DNA of 64,000 nucleotides, taken from Allantophomopsis cytisporea (taxonomy: Eukaryota > Ascomycota > Leotiomycetes > Phacidiales > Phacidiaceae). A program made the translations under genes and the position numbers. Location of the stretch: NCBI GenBank assembly GCA_024752435.1, contig CP103029.1, forward strand, positions 248,001 to 312,000. Direction: 5' to 3'. Position 1 is the first letter of the stretch, and the number at the start of each line of letters is the position of its first letter. The notes beneath the pieces were generated by a model. It saw nothing but the letters and a program-made list of their open reading frames with translations. It did not search any database and was not told where the DNA came from. Positions 47,032 to 59,900 of the stretch are shown here, piece by piece.

Positions 47032-47521
47032 CTAGGACGATGGAAAAAATGTAGACTTTAAGAGACAATATTGGAATGCTGGACTAAAATGTTGTATCTC
47101 ACCGGCTACGATGCCAATTGAGTTGGAAAACGTGTGAATTGACTTAAGGCCGCCTGCAGGAGATGAATGCAATGTATGCTGAATATCGTGAGAGACGTCC
47201 TTGAGAACGTGATTTTGATAATAAGGCTGGTGTAGGACGTGCCCACTGGCTTTGTGCACGAAAGTTGTCCATCAACGGCGAGACATGTGTATTTTATTGC
47301 AGAGTCTAATGCTTGGCACATGGACAAGGGTCGATTATCTTGCTTGGTATATAAAATCACAGTCGCAATCGACATAGGCCGAAGTAGGGATTTACAATGC
47401 AAGCAGTGATGCGGCTCTGTTAGGTGCGCCCCATATTGATGTGTTGGCGTCCATACTCACCAGAGGATATAATCCCCGAGATTAGGCATGTTAACGGTTG
47501 CATAAAGAACGCAGAGTCCAT
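47032..47521 (-). CDS. Possible small spliced orphan
   Basis: Two pieces join in frame: exon 47521-47461 (MDSAFFMQPLTCLISG start, GTGAGT donor) and a second exon 47249-47032 opening at SGHVLHQPYYQNHV and running through a SIHTFSNSIGIVAG segment, 92 residues. The N-terminal piece is hydrophobic. The acceptor (GCACAAAG) is weak, and a further donor GTGAGA at about 47103 could change the C-terminus. No family is recognised. It lies just upstream of the dsRBD gene on the same strand and could be part of its leader instead. Confidence 0.25.
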
Positions 47522-49402
47522 GATGATCTCAACAGCTTTTTGGGTTCAATCGGCCTATCATGATATATTGTGGTGCAGCTGGAGTATGGTGTAAAGTGGT
47601 GGCAAAAGCTTTTCGTTCGTTATTTTTGGTTCCACGAACAAGTTTTTCGACGGTCGATTCGATACCATTGATACATTACACATTACACAGCCGCAGCAGC
47701 AATGGAAGTATTTCCAGAATTAAGGGATGATGCCACACAAGATCCGGTGCTGTACACTAATGCATTGCGGGCGGGAACCCTTCGATGGACGCCGAGAGAT
47801 GTGTAGTGACGGGAAGGGATGAAGATGAACAACAACCTGCATGGAGACAGGTCGTTATTAAGGTCGTTGTACTCGACGTAGTCATCCCGACCACGAGAAA
47901 AGGGTAAGATGATCTAAGTGAAGGAGTCAAGGATCGTTTCACATGCCGATGACATGAGGAGATATGAGGAGACATGAGGAGTTTGTGCGTGTGTTGCTCG
48001 AAAGCGTGACAATGGCCACTCGAGGACTGGAGAGAAAGTTGACACGAAGTCGCTGATAGATTGTGTGCATACAGAGTGGCGGATCTGTCCAGTACGGTTG
48101 AGCGATTGCAATGCGGTTGAAATGACATATTCACTGGGTGCTCTGTAAAGGGCAGGAAGTGCAAGGCACGACAAGGTTGTGCTCCGCATGCTCGATGAGT
48201 TGGCAATGCGCCGGAGGGTCTGGTGTATGCCATTGGAATTCAAAGAGGCATAAGGCGAAGCATATCATACCACAATTGAATAGTAGTGACAGTGTAGGAG
48301 TAGTACATACCTACATGACATCCTCACGCCTCGACTTACAAGAGCTAGGTAGAATAGAAGCTTCGATGGCAAGATCGGGAAAGTCGAGGGATTTCTAGAA
48401 AGTCAATGGCCGTTTGTTGTTTGTTTGTTTGTTTGTTCTCGTCCTGGAATAATACCTACCTACCTACCTATGACAGGTGCTTGGCAGCCTCGTCAACAAT
48501 CAAATTGCTTTTACCTGGACTAGTGAAGTCCCGATGATACAGATACCAATAACAACAATACAGGATGATCCAAACTTTGCGCATGAGTCTGGCGCGGTCG
48601 TGCACGAAAGGCTCCACGAAACGCGCCATCCGGTGGAATTCATCCAGAACATGCAGTACCACGAGCTGCCATTTGTGAGGCACGCGGGGTATGAGATGAT
48701 CTGCAACTCATTCGATGCACGTCGAAAGTCCGTTGGCTGCAGGTCGCAAGCGACGACTTTCGGAGTAACAGTACAGAATCTTAATGCAACTCCTGTACCT
48801 GGTCCTTTTGAATTCCCTTGTGTAATACCTTGTTTCTCTCCTTCGTAAAACATAGACGGTCTCCGCTATTGATGCATTGCCACAACTTCTTGAGGGATTC
48901 TTTGAGGTCTTGGCATCTGTCAGGATACTGAAGCAACGAGAGAAACCTGTTCGAGATTTGGAGCATCGATACGAGAAACCTGGGGAGAACATGTAGGAAA
49001 GAGTCAAGTTGTTGGTGAGAAGGCAAGGCCGTCGTCAAGTACATACGTATTTTGGTAGCGTGAAGTGAGACATTTAGCGCATAAATGTTCCTCTCCCGGT
49101 AAGGTGCTCACGCAGAGTGAGCATCGTATGTGATACATATATCGTCATTGTCACTGTGGGCGTAATCCGTTATTTTGTACGAAATAATGGCTAAATATAT
49201 CAGATTACAAAAAATAGATACGCCGAGAACACGGAAAACATTTGCACAGAACTAACTTGACCTTGATCGATCTTGACGACATTTCCAATTTCTAAAGGAC
49301 TGAAAGAGGCACATTACGATAGAAATCGTGGCTCAGATACCCACACGAAGAACCATTTTTACCTACGTACGTACTACAATATACAAGTTCTTCCGTTCAT
49401 CT
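47522..49402. other. Intergenic region, 1.9 kb
   Basis: Frames at 47757-48233, 48477-48848 (plus) and 48500-48853 (minus) overlap and none shows a domain. A TTTG run near 48417 and CCTA repeats near 48460 are present. No gene is called. Confidence 0.4.
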
Positions 49403-51126
49403 TCAAATCCCCCCAAGAGTAGTGTAATAATCCCGAGCATCCTCAGCGGCGCCTTCTGGAACAACAAATACCGGATGTAGGACCTTGACTTGATCCTCCT
49501 CGTCGTATATCTGATATTCGTCTTTGAAAGCCTTACCTTTACAGGTCCATTTATATGGGGCTATAAGACCCTGTCCATCTACAAGTCTCAACTTGGACTC
49601 GCTAACCTCCCATTTGTGCTGGGCAGAGCTGAGGCCAGCTAGGACATAGCATGAGTGATAGCCATCAGACATTCTATCACATTGTCAGCTTACATCCCAG
49701 AAACAGGTTGAGCAACGGCGTTGTGTTTAGTGAACTACATACTTGCTAGGCTTGTCGCGGAGACCACCTCTTTTGGAGGTATCTTGACACGCACAGAGAA
49801 TGTATCGAATAAGTCCTTCTTTGCTATATAAGCAATCTGTGTTCGAATCTTGTGAAGCTGCGTCAGGTGTTTTGAGTGCTGCTTCAATGAGAGGCCAACA
49901 GCCTCCAATCCAGTGACTGTAACATCCATCTACCAATTTGTTAGTCCGGCCTGCAAAGCCACCCTCTGGGGCGTATTGTCGAGCCGATAGCCACGAGATG
50001 AGAAGTGGGAGATCCATATATTTTGGTATAATTTCTGAAGGCTCGCCCAAAATAGACAGACAAGCTAAAGCACAGAAAGCATAGGCGCCATGTGCTTCTG
50101 CATCAGGACGATTGGCAATGCCGCCCTCGAAGGTTTGGCATCGTGCAACATACTCTGGAAGACCGTCCAGAAGCGTTTTGAGGCCACGTGACTTGGCTAG
50201 ACTCCCATCTGGTAACTCTAGAGGAAGGTTCAGCAAGGAGATCAAAACAGCTGCACAGTATGCACCTCTGGGACGATGTCAGCTATCGAATTTTCCTGCG
50301 CAAATGAAACAAATACTTGCCTCACATCCTCCTCACCGCCAACACTCATCTGAAATCCTCCATCGGCTTGTTTGATGGCGCCCAACCATTCCCACATTGC
50401 CTTTCTATCCACGATGTCAAGTGCATCCTTTCCTCCCACAATGACCAGAGACAGCATAACAGCATATGTTGGTGCAAGATGTGACATTTGGCCATTACCA
50501 CCGCCAAATCCTCCTGTAGAATTCTGCATGGTGCGAACCGTTGATATGACTTTATTACGATAAGATGAGACATCTTGTCCCAAGGTTGACAGCGCCGTTA
50601 AGGCCCAGTAAATGAGCCATGGTCTACTTGCATCTGCAGCGACATACGGTGCTGGGAGAGGTCCAACGGACTTGTGTAGAAATCTGATATGAGGTTCGCG
50701 AGTTAAGTGAGCAACACCATATAAGTTGTAGTCGATACCACTCTCGAGTGCCGACAAAAATGGCAAGACCTCTTGTACAGTTTCGTCTTGATCCAGCGAT
50801 GTCTCTGTTTGGAGGAGATCTCGAATGACGGGGAGCGAGGTAAACACATCAGGAATCATACTTGCGGCGGCTGTTCTGGCAGACATGGAGCTCGGAGCTC
50901 CGAAATCGCGGGGTATTTCCTCGTCAATGAAGTCGTCGTCGTCGAGGCCAGTGTCACCTGACCCTGTAGTTACAGATCCCGGTTGAGTCCGTGAGGAGGA
51001 GCGGGGCTCAGATGGAAGCTCTAATATTGGAGAAGACGAGGATGGAGAAGCAGCAGTCATGTTATTCGATCTGCGTGGAAATCGCGCTTTAAGGCGGTGG
51101 TTTCTTCCTTTGACGAGAAAAGTCAT
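49403..51126 (-). CDS. RAM1: Protein farnesyltransferase beta subunit
   Basis: Catalytic subunit of CaaX farnesyltransferase, which attaches farnesyl to Ras-type proteins and mating pheromone in the cytosol. Model: exons 51126-50321, 50267-49743 and 49673-49403, 533 residues; a start at Met23 (51060) is also possible. The first intron appears to be GC-AG (donor GCAAGT at 50320), needed to restore EEDVRGAYC. The second has a GTATGT donor. Prenyltransferase alpha-alpha barrel repeats are visible as GGFGGGNGQMSHLAPTYA, GGFQ, EGGIANRPDAEAHGAYAF and GGFAGRTNKLVDGCYSHWIGG. Zinc ligands are Asp382, Cys384 and His450. The N-terminal 75 residues are Ser/Asp-rich and disordered. A CAG repeat lies in the leader just upstream. 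Confidence 0.94.
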
Positions 51127-51130
51127 GTGC

Positions 51131-51167
<37 letters not shown>

Positions 51168-54100
51168 ATTGTTCTTGGGACTGAAATTGAAATCACGTTT
51201 CTTGCATTCATTGTTTTCTTTTCTTCTTCCTTCGATGTCATTACTCTCCCACCCACTCCACACAACCTTACCTTAGTATTATTCTTCGTCAAATCCTTTA
51301 TCAGTGTATCAGTGTGTGTCAAGTGCCGATATACTCTCGCTTAAGTGGGATCGCCCGTTCTTCAAGGAAGATCGAGGTGATGACATCGACTTCTGTGAGA
51401 GCCAAATAAACGCGGGGCTGAGGAGGGGAAAATATCACAGTTCATGATCCTGATTGATCACAGATCACAGGAGAGACAAAGACCAACAATAACAACAAAG
51501 AATTACCTTGCTTTCCATGTCCTTGTCGACAGGCGATGAAATTTGTGTCTATATCGAGAGAAAACCTTTTCATACTCATCCACTATCACGCACAATCATC
51601 CACAGTCGGCATAGCGATCCCAATTGCCTCAGATCTTTTCTGTTGGGAAGCACTGGGAGTTCGTGACAATTGCCTAACGCGAACTCAGCGTTGCATTGAC
51701 TACAATTGCGGAGCAAAGACCCCCGGAAGCCCCTCCTCCAACTGAAACACTTTGGACATTTTTTTCTCGTCAACATTGGCGAAAATAACAGCTGCGGCTA
51801 CGAGTATGTCCACAACGACATGCACTCAGCAGTTGGCAGTGGGCTGTGAGCCTTGAGCGGGTTGAGGCTCGAAAAAAATGGCGCCGGAGACCCATAAAGC
51901 TGCACAGCGACGTAGTTTGATTCGGATGCAATCGGACAGGCCCAGGTCAGTGGAGTATGAACAACAAGACCTGAAAGCCCTGAAAAGGACTTCATACGCG
52001 CGCACGATGGTCTGATACGACAGCTATGGATACCTGGCCGGATAGTCTGATCTCGGGAGAAGGGTCCAGACAGCTTCTTAGGCTTGCAGACATGCAGACA
52101 TGCAGAAGTGCTGTGTTCTGCAGGAGAAAAATAGCAAAAATAATCCACTCCGCAGCACGAGCATGTCGACGCACGAGTCGCTGCCATTCACTCACACAGC
52201 GAGCAAGTCATCCATGACCAATAGAATTTCTTGATAATTAAGGCCAGACGCACGCTGCTGTGAGTGGTCTTTGCATGAATCTTGAAAGCTGCAGCTAAAC
52301 TCTAGCTCATAAATCGTTGACTTTCGCTCCTGCTACGGACGATCAGTTGCAACTTTCAAGCAAAGTATCTTGCACTACGGAGTTAAAGCATCAGACAGGA
52401 GAATCCAATTCGTTCTCTCATGGTCTTCGGCGATTCCACGGAAACCTACGGCACGAAGGAATCGTGTGCAGAAAGTAAGGGACGAGCCGGTCAGCGCTTC
52501 CAGCGGCATGTCAGATTACAAGCTGATTGGGATGCATGTGGTTATGAGGTTGTATCAGGCATTGCAAGCCCCTCACTCCTCGTGGGGGAGGAGTAAAATG
52601 GCAGCACAAAGCGAGCTCAAAGGTAACATGGCCACTCTATCTGAACCAAGGATACTCTGCGAGAGTTTACACAATAATCAAAGTATCTATACTTGTACGT
52701 ACATACTTTTGGAGGTGCTGTACTACGAGAATGTGAAGATCCTCTGATGATAGCTCTCCCGCAGCACGATTACGACTTTCAAAAGACCCCTGGCCTTGCT
52801 CGTTCTTCCGTCTCTTCCTTCTGCGACCAGGAAGCAGCGTCAAGATCGTGCTCGCTACCCGCAATCATGACCACCCTGAGATCAGTGCGTAATAAAAGTC
52901 TCTCACAAACGGAAATATTGTGAATCGCTCACTGGGATTTTCCTTGAGTGTTTGGAAAATCTGTTGTGGAATTCTAAGTGGAGTCAGTCGGTAAACATAC
53001 ACGATCACACAATGTGAAAAACTTTGCCCTCTGTATCCGCGTAGACATTCATCCATTCCTCCGCCTCCTTTCAAGATTTGCCCGTACGCCAGGTGATGGG
53101 GATTGATGGCATAGGAAGTAGTGTAATCTTTCTCATCTCATCCACAATACAAGGAACCCGCAGGATTGTGTACAGTGTATATATTATGGTTGGGCTCCCT
53201 GGACCACCTGATCACCTTTGCAATACCCTTTTTATGCAGTGGAATCTCTCGTGCGTCGTATCAATACTCCAAACTTACCATGTCAATTATTTCGTGTGGG
53301 ATGGTGTGAATGTTCCAATAACCCGTGGCATATTCGTGCGGATTATGCCCATCTGTGCGGCACTTTGTGCCAATCACCCAAGGTTGGATGCAGAACACGC
53401 CTAGAAACCCCAGAAGCCATCCTGGCGTGAGCATGGGACATCGTCCACTCGACGCCTGTTATGCTCGTGTATGCCCTCGCCGTGCTTGTCATGCTTGTTT
53501 AACTGCCTGCTCGCTGACCCTCTGATCCCCTCTGATCTCCCTTGATCACCACCAATCATAACTCGCCGTTGTCCTCGAGGACTCTGCTTAAGCCAATGAG
53601 CACTCACGGGTCTGTGCAAGAGGAGCGACCCATTTGGGGGTAGTTCGGAGGAGAGGCTGGTGCGTAGTAGTGCGCAGTAGTGAAAGCAGTATGTGGGCAT
53701 GGGCCTGATATGGATGAGATAGGATAGGTTGAGTTCATTCATCGTTGACAGTCGTTCGCACGCTCTCACTGTGGTGGCTCGTTCTCCTGTGGCCAATGTG
53801 GATGCATGTGGATAATGCTGGTGGACAGATGTGTACCATGAGTAGAAGTGTGTTCTGGTTGTGTTCCGTATGGGTGTGAGGATCTGATTATCTGGATGTC
53901 CCATCTGGCTGTGCTTTGTGTGATGTGCTCTCTATGGTGCGTTGTGTGCAGTGTATGTGTGCCAGTTCCCCAGTCTTCCCCCAGTCCTTCACAGTCGTGC
54001 AGTCTTCCCAGTCACCATCGTGCCAATCCAGTCTCTCTATGTGAGATGTTTGTGTACTCTCACGTCTCTGTGAGTGTGAGGGTGGCTCGCTGTGCTGCAA

Positions 54101-54421
54101 CTACCATGCAGTAGTACTTCATAGACATTCGCTGTGCGCCGAGGTGTGGATGTTACCCCTGTCCATATGCGCCCTCACGACCGGCCCCCCTGTCACTGCT
54201 CACCGACTTTTGGTAAATGCGACTCCGAGCGATAGTGGAGCGGTTTCCCGTCCTCAGAAAGTCCTTAACACCCTTTAACAGGTCTTAGCAGTCCCATAGC
54301 AGTACGGCCTTTGAACCTCACCGTCCAGTATCGTGACCTTGTCCTCTGCCTCAAAGGGCGGTCTGCGACGCTCTTTCGTCTTACAATACCCATTGAATTA
54401 CTTCACCGAATCGTCGCGACG
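51127..54421. promoter_or_regulatory. Divergent intergenic region between RAM1 and a Zn2Cys6 regulator
   Basis: A 3.3-kb gap between divergent starts. No frame has domain or splice support. The right 600 bases are T/G/C-rich and probably belong to a long leader of the regulator. Apart from the CTG repeat nothing specific is assigned. Confidence 0.45.
51135..51166 (+). repeat. CTG/CAG microsatellite in farnesyltransferase leader
   Basis: About ten uninterrupted CTG units (CAG in the sense of the gene), starting nine bases upstream of the ATG at 51126. In the gene's frame a TAA stop lies directly upstream of the repeat, so the repeat is in the 5' UTR and 51126 is the first possible Met. Confidence 0.85.
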
Positions 54422-56944
54422 ATGTCCTCGAACATCGATTTCACGGCGGATGGCCTCATAGACTTGAACTTTGATCCAAGAGATCCGAGATATCACTATA
54501 CGTCGAGTATGGCAGCGCGTTCATCCTGGCCGCTCCCACTCGACATGACTGCGGCTGGTGCTGACGAGAGCCGATCAACGAGTCCCGGACAACATTCAAA
54601 TCATCAGCACCAACACCAACATTATCAGCATCATCATCAGCACCAACAGCAGCAGCAGCAGCACCATCATCATCACCATCAGCCTACACATCACAACTCG
54701 CCGACGCTACTGACTGACTGGCCGATTCAGCAGCAATCGCAACAATTACAGCACTACATTCAGGACAACAATGCATTAATGGGTTCTCAATTTAACGCCT
54801 TTGCGGGCAACTACCAGACGTCGCCTATCGACTATATGCCAACGTCTCAAGCTGCCCTCGATGCTAGTTTGCAGCAAATGGATGCTCCCTTCGGAGGAAT
54901 GGGACAAACGGTGGAGCAGGAGGCGATGCAATGGAACTTAGGAATGGCAAACTGGCGTGATTTCGAGAATGCGATGGTCTTTGCAGGAAACGATGGATTA
55001 CCGACACAGAACATGGGCGGGCAAAGTTTGGGAAGCAACTCGCCGACGGGAACATATTTGGAGGTTTTGTCGTTACCCAGCTCGAGTAGCGACAATGGGT
55101 GGGCAACTGTGGATGCGTATCAAAATTTTGAGACGTATCAACAGGCACAACATAACGCGGCTATCTTCAACCCAGGACAGACGCTCCACCTTCGGTCGCA
55201 TTCCGATTCTTCTCAGTCTGACGGAAGTGGCAGATCGATAGATACGTTTGGTAGCTATGAGGAGATTGCTTACCCGCCATATTCTCCTTACTCTCCTGGA
55301 TCCGATTCCTATGTAGACCACAACGCACATAGAAATTGTTACCATGGCGAAGCTCATCACCATATCCATGAGGCCGTAACTACTATCAGTCCAGCCTCTG
55401 GTGTAGCACCACTGCCGATTAAGATCACAACCGCAGCTACCAGAACTACCTCGTCTGCAGCGTCATCCAAGTCACCTACAGCACGAAACCCGCCTACCCG
55501 CAAGAGTCCCTCCACCAAGGCTACCAAGGCTGTCATTCGTCGTACCACCTCAAATGGTAAGAAGGATACTGAGAAGCGTGTTGGACGTAGACGCGGTCCG
55601 TTATTACCAGAACAGCGAAAGCAGGCGAGTGAAATCAGAAAGCTCCGAGCATGTCTTCGATGCAAATTCTTGAAGAAGACATGTGATAAGGGTGAGCCAT
55701 GTGCTGGTTGTCAACCATCCCATGCTAGATTGTGGCAAGTACCTTGCACACGTATCGATATCAAGGATATTGGTTATTTCATGAAGGACTGGAAAGCAGA
55801 CTACGAGCGTCATGTTGGAAAGCACATTTCCGTATACAACATCAAGGGCTTCGCTGTCAAGGAGGAACTTATGTGGATTACTCACGGTTATGGTTTTGCT
55901 CTTCCAATCATGGCAAGAGAGGTTTACGTGAACGATGACACTTGCTTCCATGTCGACTGGACCGAGGCCGATCACGATGAGCCATTGGACTTTGATGTAC
56001 GAACGGAGAGAATGTCTGCTGGAGCTGAGGGTGTATCAACCGAGAAGTTGTCCGAGTACCTCGACCAACATCTTGATGGTCCATTCGAGGAGTTCATCGA
56101 CAACTACTTTGCTGGTACTCCATTCATCACTGAAATCCTCAAGACCGCACATCGCTACTACTTGAAGGAGAAGCTTCCAGTCATCCGCAAGGCTTTGAAG
56201 CTTGTGCTTGCGTACAACCTCACCCTCCACGTGACCATGGTTGAGCAGCAAGGTGATGATTGTTTGACGGGTAAGATTGACGATGAGGACTCCAGATACC
56301 ACGGCCGCACTGTCGCTCCAGTCATGATCAACTTCCAGATCAAGTGTGCTCTCGCTGAGATGTGGCGTGAACTCCAACAGGATGTGCTCGCTGAATTATC
56401 CTCCCTGTACTCGAGTGTATACAGTGGTGACCGTCTCAAGAACTGGCCAACCATCTTCATGATCGCTTCGATTCTCCTTGCTGTGTGGGAGGAGATGCAG
56501 TTCGATGCGCACTACCGCACTCCCGATCCAGTGGCCGTTGACAAGTTCTGCAATGATATGGAGACGACCCCAGTTGGAGTCATTGTTGGTCTCTTCCATG
56601 CCATCTCGCAGAAGCTCCCTGCCTTCAGCGACTGGGAGACTCGCAAACATGGCCAGCTTTTGAACAACAACGTCGCGGTCTGCGAGGCAATGACTGAGAT
56701 GAGGGCTCATGTCTCAAAGCATGGTAAGACATCCTTCACCCCACCCCATTTAATCTCCCCTCCTCCTTCCCCACACCTCCATAATCTCCCCACATCCACA
56801 TGCATCTCCAACTCAGAAGCAGGCTAACCCTTCCCCACAGAGACCTACCTCAAGTCAAGAGCCGAGACAGCCAAGTTCGACCGCAAGAACTTCGATTGCC
56901 TCTCCAACAAGTTCCTTGCCAAGCTCGTCATCCGTGCCAACTAA
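54422..56944 (+). CDS. Large Zn2Cys6-type regulator with Gln/His-rich N-terminus
   Basis: Model: exons 54422-56723 and 56841-56944, 801 residues; the frame also contains an upstream ATG at 54311 but the MSSNIDF start is preferred as it opens the acidic N-terminal region. Residues about 60-90 are a Gln/His-rich tract. A Thr/Ser/Lys-rich linker precedes the cysteine cluster at 411, 414, 421, 427, 430 and 442. The spacing C-x2-C-x6-C-x5-C-x2-C-x11-C has an extended last loop compared with the usual x6-8. It is followed by a conserved-looking RIDIKDIGYFMKDWKADYERH segment. The C-terminal 300 residues are well ordered and hydrophobic, resembling a ligand or dimer domain. The intron has a GTAAGA donor and CCCCACAG acceptor, with a GGCTAACCC branch. 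The target is unknown. Confidence 0.85.
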
Positions 56945-59900
56945 ACTCCTGCAATCTCATCATCGTTCTCGCCTACTCATTAATCCTCTGGGACTTTCGC
57001 CATCCCCCAGGATTTTCTCCTACGTACCGACTTAGACTTAGATTCCTCCATAGGTCTCGTCACTCTCACGAAACAAAAAAATTACGTTTATGAATGCTCG
57101 CATACACGATTCGCCGCTTTCCCACACCTCCTCACTACCACTATCTACCTCCTATTGCGTCTGCATAGCGATTTGTTTTCCATGTTCTCACTCCGGCACC
57201 TTGTTTTTCGCCGCTCCTCTTGCTCTGCTTCCTGTTCTCCCTGTCAGAATGTCCTGTTTTTTTTTTTCATTTCGAATTCGAATGTTGTCGAATGTGCTCT
57301 GTGTACTGTTTTTATGCCTCCTTTTTTCGCTGGTCGTATTTTATCCTGTTTCCGTGTTTTTCCTTTCTGTTACTCCTTGTTGGATTTTTTCATTTGTTGT
57401 CTTTTTTGTTATTTGGAAATCACGCTCTGTTGCCGTTTTCCTTTATGAAGTTTATGATTTGAAAGGACCTGTATGATGCATGACTACGGCCTCGGGCGGG
57501 ATATGAAGAAGGAAGAGGGAAAGAAAGAAAGTATGGGATGGATGGTCACGAAATTTTATCACACAGAAAGTTTGGCAGTCAGCTAAAGAAAGAAAAATTA
57601 TTGGATTTATATAAACTCGAGTTTCCGCGTCCCGTCTGCCATTTTTATCGTCGCGAATTTCGTTCGGATTGTTTAAGGCGTTGGGAGAATTATAAGGCTC
57701 AACGTCGAATGGAATGCTATGTTTTTATGCGTCGATGGCTTCTCAACATTGCGTGCATCAGAGTTTGGGATTTGGGATTTCGATATCTTGTCATAGGTGT
57801 TGTAGATGACGAAAAGCAATTCAAAAACTTTGATCTACATCCTAAATCGCTGAGTGAAACTCCTTCTGGGCCTTGATCATGGCTTCAAATCTTGCAAAAA
57901 TTCCATATCTACAACTAACCCCTCCTCTTCCCTGTATTCCTTTCATTGTGGCTTTTCACGATGTGCTGGCTCATATCGTCCGAGCATCACATCCGATGCG
58001 CCTGTTACCTTTATCTCCCGCATTTCTCGATCAGGAAGCCAAGCAGGGGAAAAAATAGAATCACCGCAAGAAAAGGAGCAAATTTTTAGATGTATGAACG
58101 GAGGATATGCGGCATTGCGAGCACATTGGGCGTCGTGAGACATTTTAATCGGGTGATGTCGTGATGGGCTTTTCCGCGCTCGCTCGCTCTCGGCCTTTGT
58201 CAGCCTGATTTTGAGGGAGAACAGGGGTAGGCTGGCCTGGCCCGACTTCCCGACTGTGACCTTGGTTAGATTCGATGATGCGAAAGCGAAAGTGAGCCTG
58301 AGCTTCCTGGCCTCAGCCCCCCATGTTGAACATTGCTAACTACCTAAGGTGATGAGGGAATCGCCCCCTTATCGCACGAGAGTGGGAAAAGGTTTCGATA
58401 GAGAACTGCAGCGAGCGATTTGCAGGGCCCGTGAGATCCGTCCGACGTCACTCACACCTTTCATTTCTGCTCTTATCTTCCGATAGTCGCATGGCTCATG
58501 GCCGCGGCCTTTCACGGATTGAATCTGTGGCGGTTTGCTGTCTTACAGTACTTATGCTTCGGGCTCTCGGCCGTAGTGCTGGGTTGTCCCATTGTGATGG
58601 AGGTGAGGATCTGATGTGCAATTTGTGCACTTTGTGTATCATTTCAATTCTTCACGATCCTGATGTCGTGATGAGCGAGAGGGACTTGGTGAGGGGTTGG
58701 TTTGGTTCATGTCAGGTTGCTCATTGAGGTTGTTGGGGGTTAAGGGTCTGTTTGAATAGAGTGCCGTGTTATCATGTTATCGCTGACGCTGAGCTGCATG
58801 CAAGTCCACTCTTTCGGCTGTATCCATTCCTCGAAAAGGCGGGGTGTAAGCGTGAATGCGCCGTATTTTCCGGGACCCAACCTCCTCTGGCGGCGACAGG
58901 ACTGAAGGATGTGGAATATGGAGTATGGGGATGAGAATTTAATTCTCCATATTCGAAGACTAGGCATCGTGCTACTTACTACTGCCGCGCGCATCTAGAA
59001 GAACTTGATGGAAAGATGAGAAGGGGTTCAATGATAAGGTAAGTAGAGAAGTTGCCTTACGTAGCTTGCATGGCGATGTGTTGGCTCTTGAGACATGTCC
59101 ATAGCTCCCTGCCCTCCATACCGTACTCCAATACCGTAGATGAGGCAGATGGTGAGGACTTGATCAGCCAGCAATTTCCTGCAATGTGCCTTAGAAGCAT
59201 CACGCGTACTCGAGCAGGATGAGGGACTCATGGTAATGGTAAGTAATGAGGATGTACTTGGGTGTTAGCCGTGCTCTTTGCTGAATGCGCTGTAATTCTC
59301 TCCGGAATTCCAAGCCACATTTCGTCCTAAGGATGATTTCTGCGCGTTCTCCGTGTATTCTTCCAGCCATTTCCAGTGTGTTCCTGCTTCTTATCGTACG
59401 CACCAGGAACAGAGTGTGAGTGAGGGAGTGAGTGAGTGAGTGTGAAGGTGCGCGTGCGTGCGAGAGACTTCCAGCTTAGAGAGTGTCTGACTGTTCTGCC
59501 AGCAAGGAAGTCTGATTCGCTGCGTGGCTGGTTGGATCATGAATGACACGCTCACATTGGCCCATATGGAACTTGCACTACCTCTGAATGAGAAATCCTT
59601 CCTTCTAGATTATTCACCCGCTTTCACTTGCACCGACGTACACCGAACACTCTCGCGCGCATTCTGTTCACTTACTAAAGCACAACTCACCACAGCGAAA
59701 CACCAAGGCGTCACTGCGCCTTCCACCTCGCTTAGCGTCCTTTGCCTGCGATACATAAGGACCTCCTCCGCATCACCACCTTCTTCTCCATTACATCTAC
59801 AAACACCTCTACTACTACATCGCCACTGCGTTCTTTTCTACTCCATCACGAGAAAACAACCTATCGAAATACATCACACAAGCATTTAGAAGTCGCCAAT
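56945..59900. promoter_or_regulatory. Intergenic region, 3 kb, upstream of polyubiquitin
   Basis: Left part: T-rich 3' region of the regulator. Right part: promoter and leader of the polyubiquitin gene, with a GAGT repeat at 59416-59442. Frames here (57090-57476, 58431-58727 and others) have no domain. Confidence 0.45.

Noticed and set aside
46941..47032. Joining the upstream small frame to the dsRBD gene as one gene
   Set aside because: The reading frame through the 47030-46975 segment has a stop in the dsRBD frame, so the two cannot be fused by the splice sites seen.
48477..48853. Overlapping frames of about 120 codons on both strands
   Set aside because: Neither reads as a protein family and each is an artefact candidate of the other.
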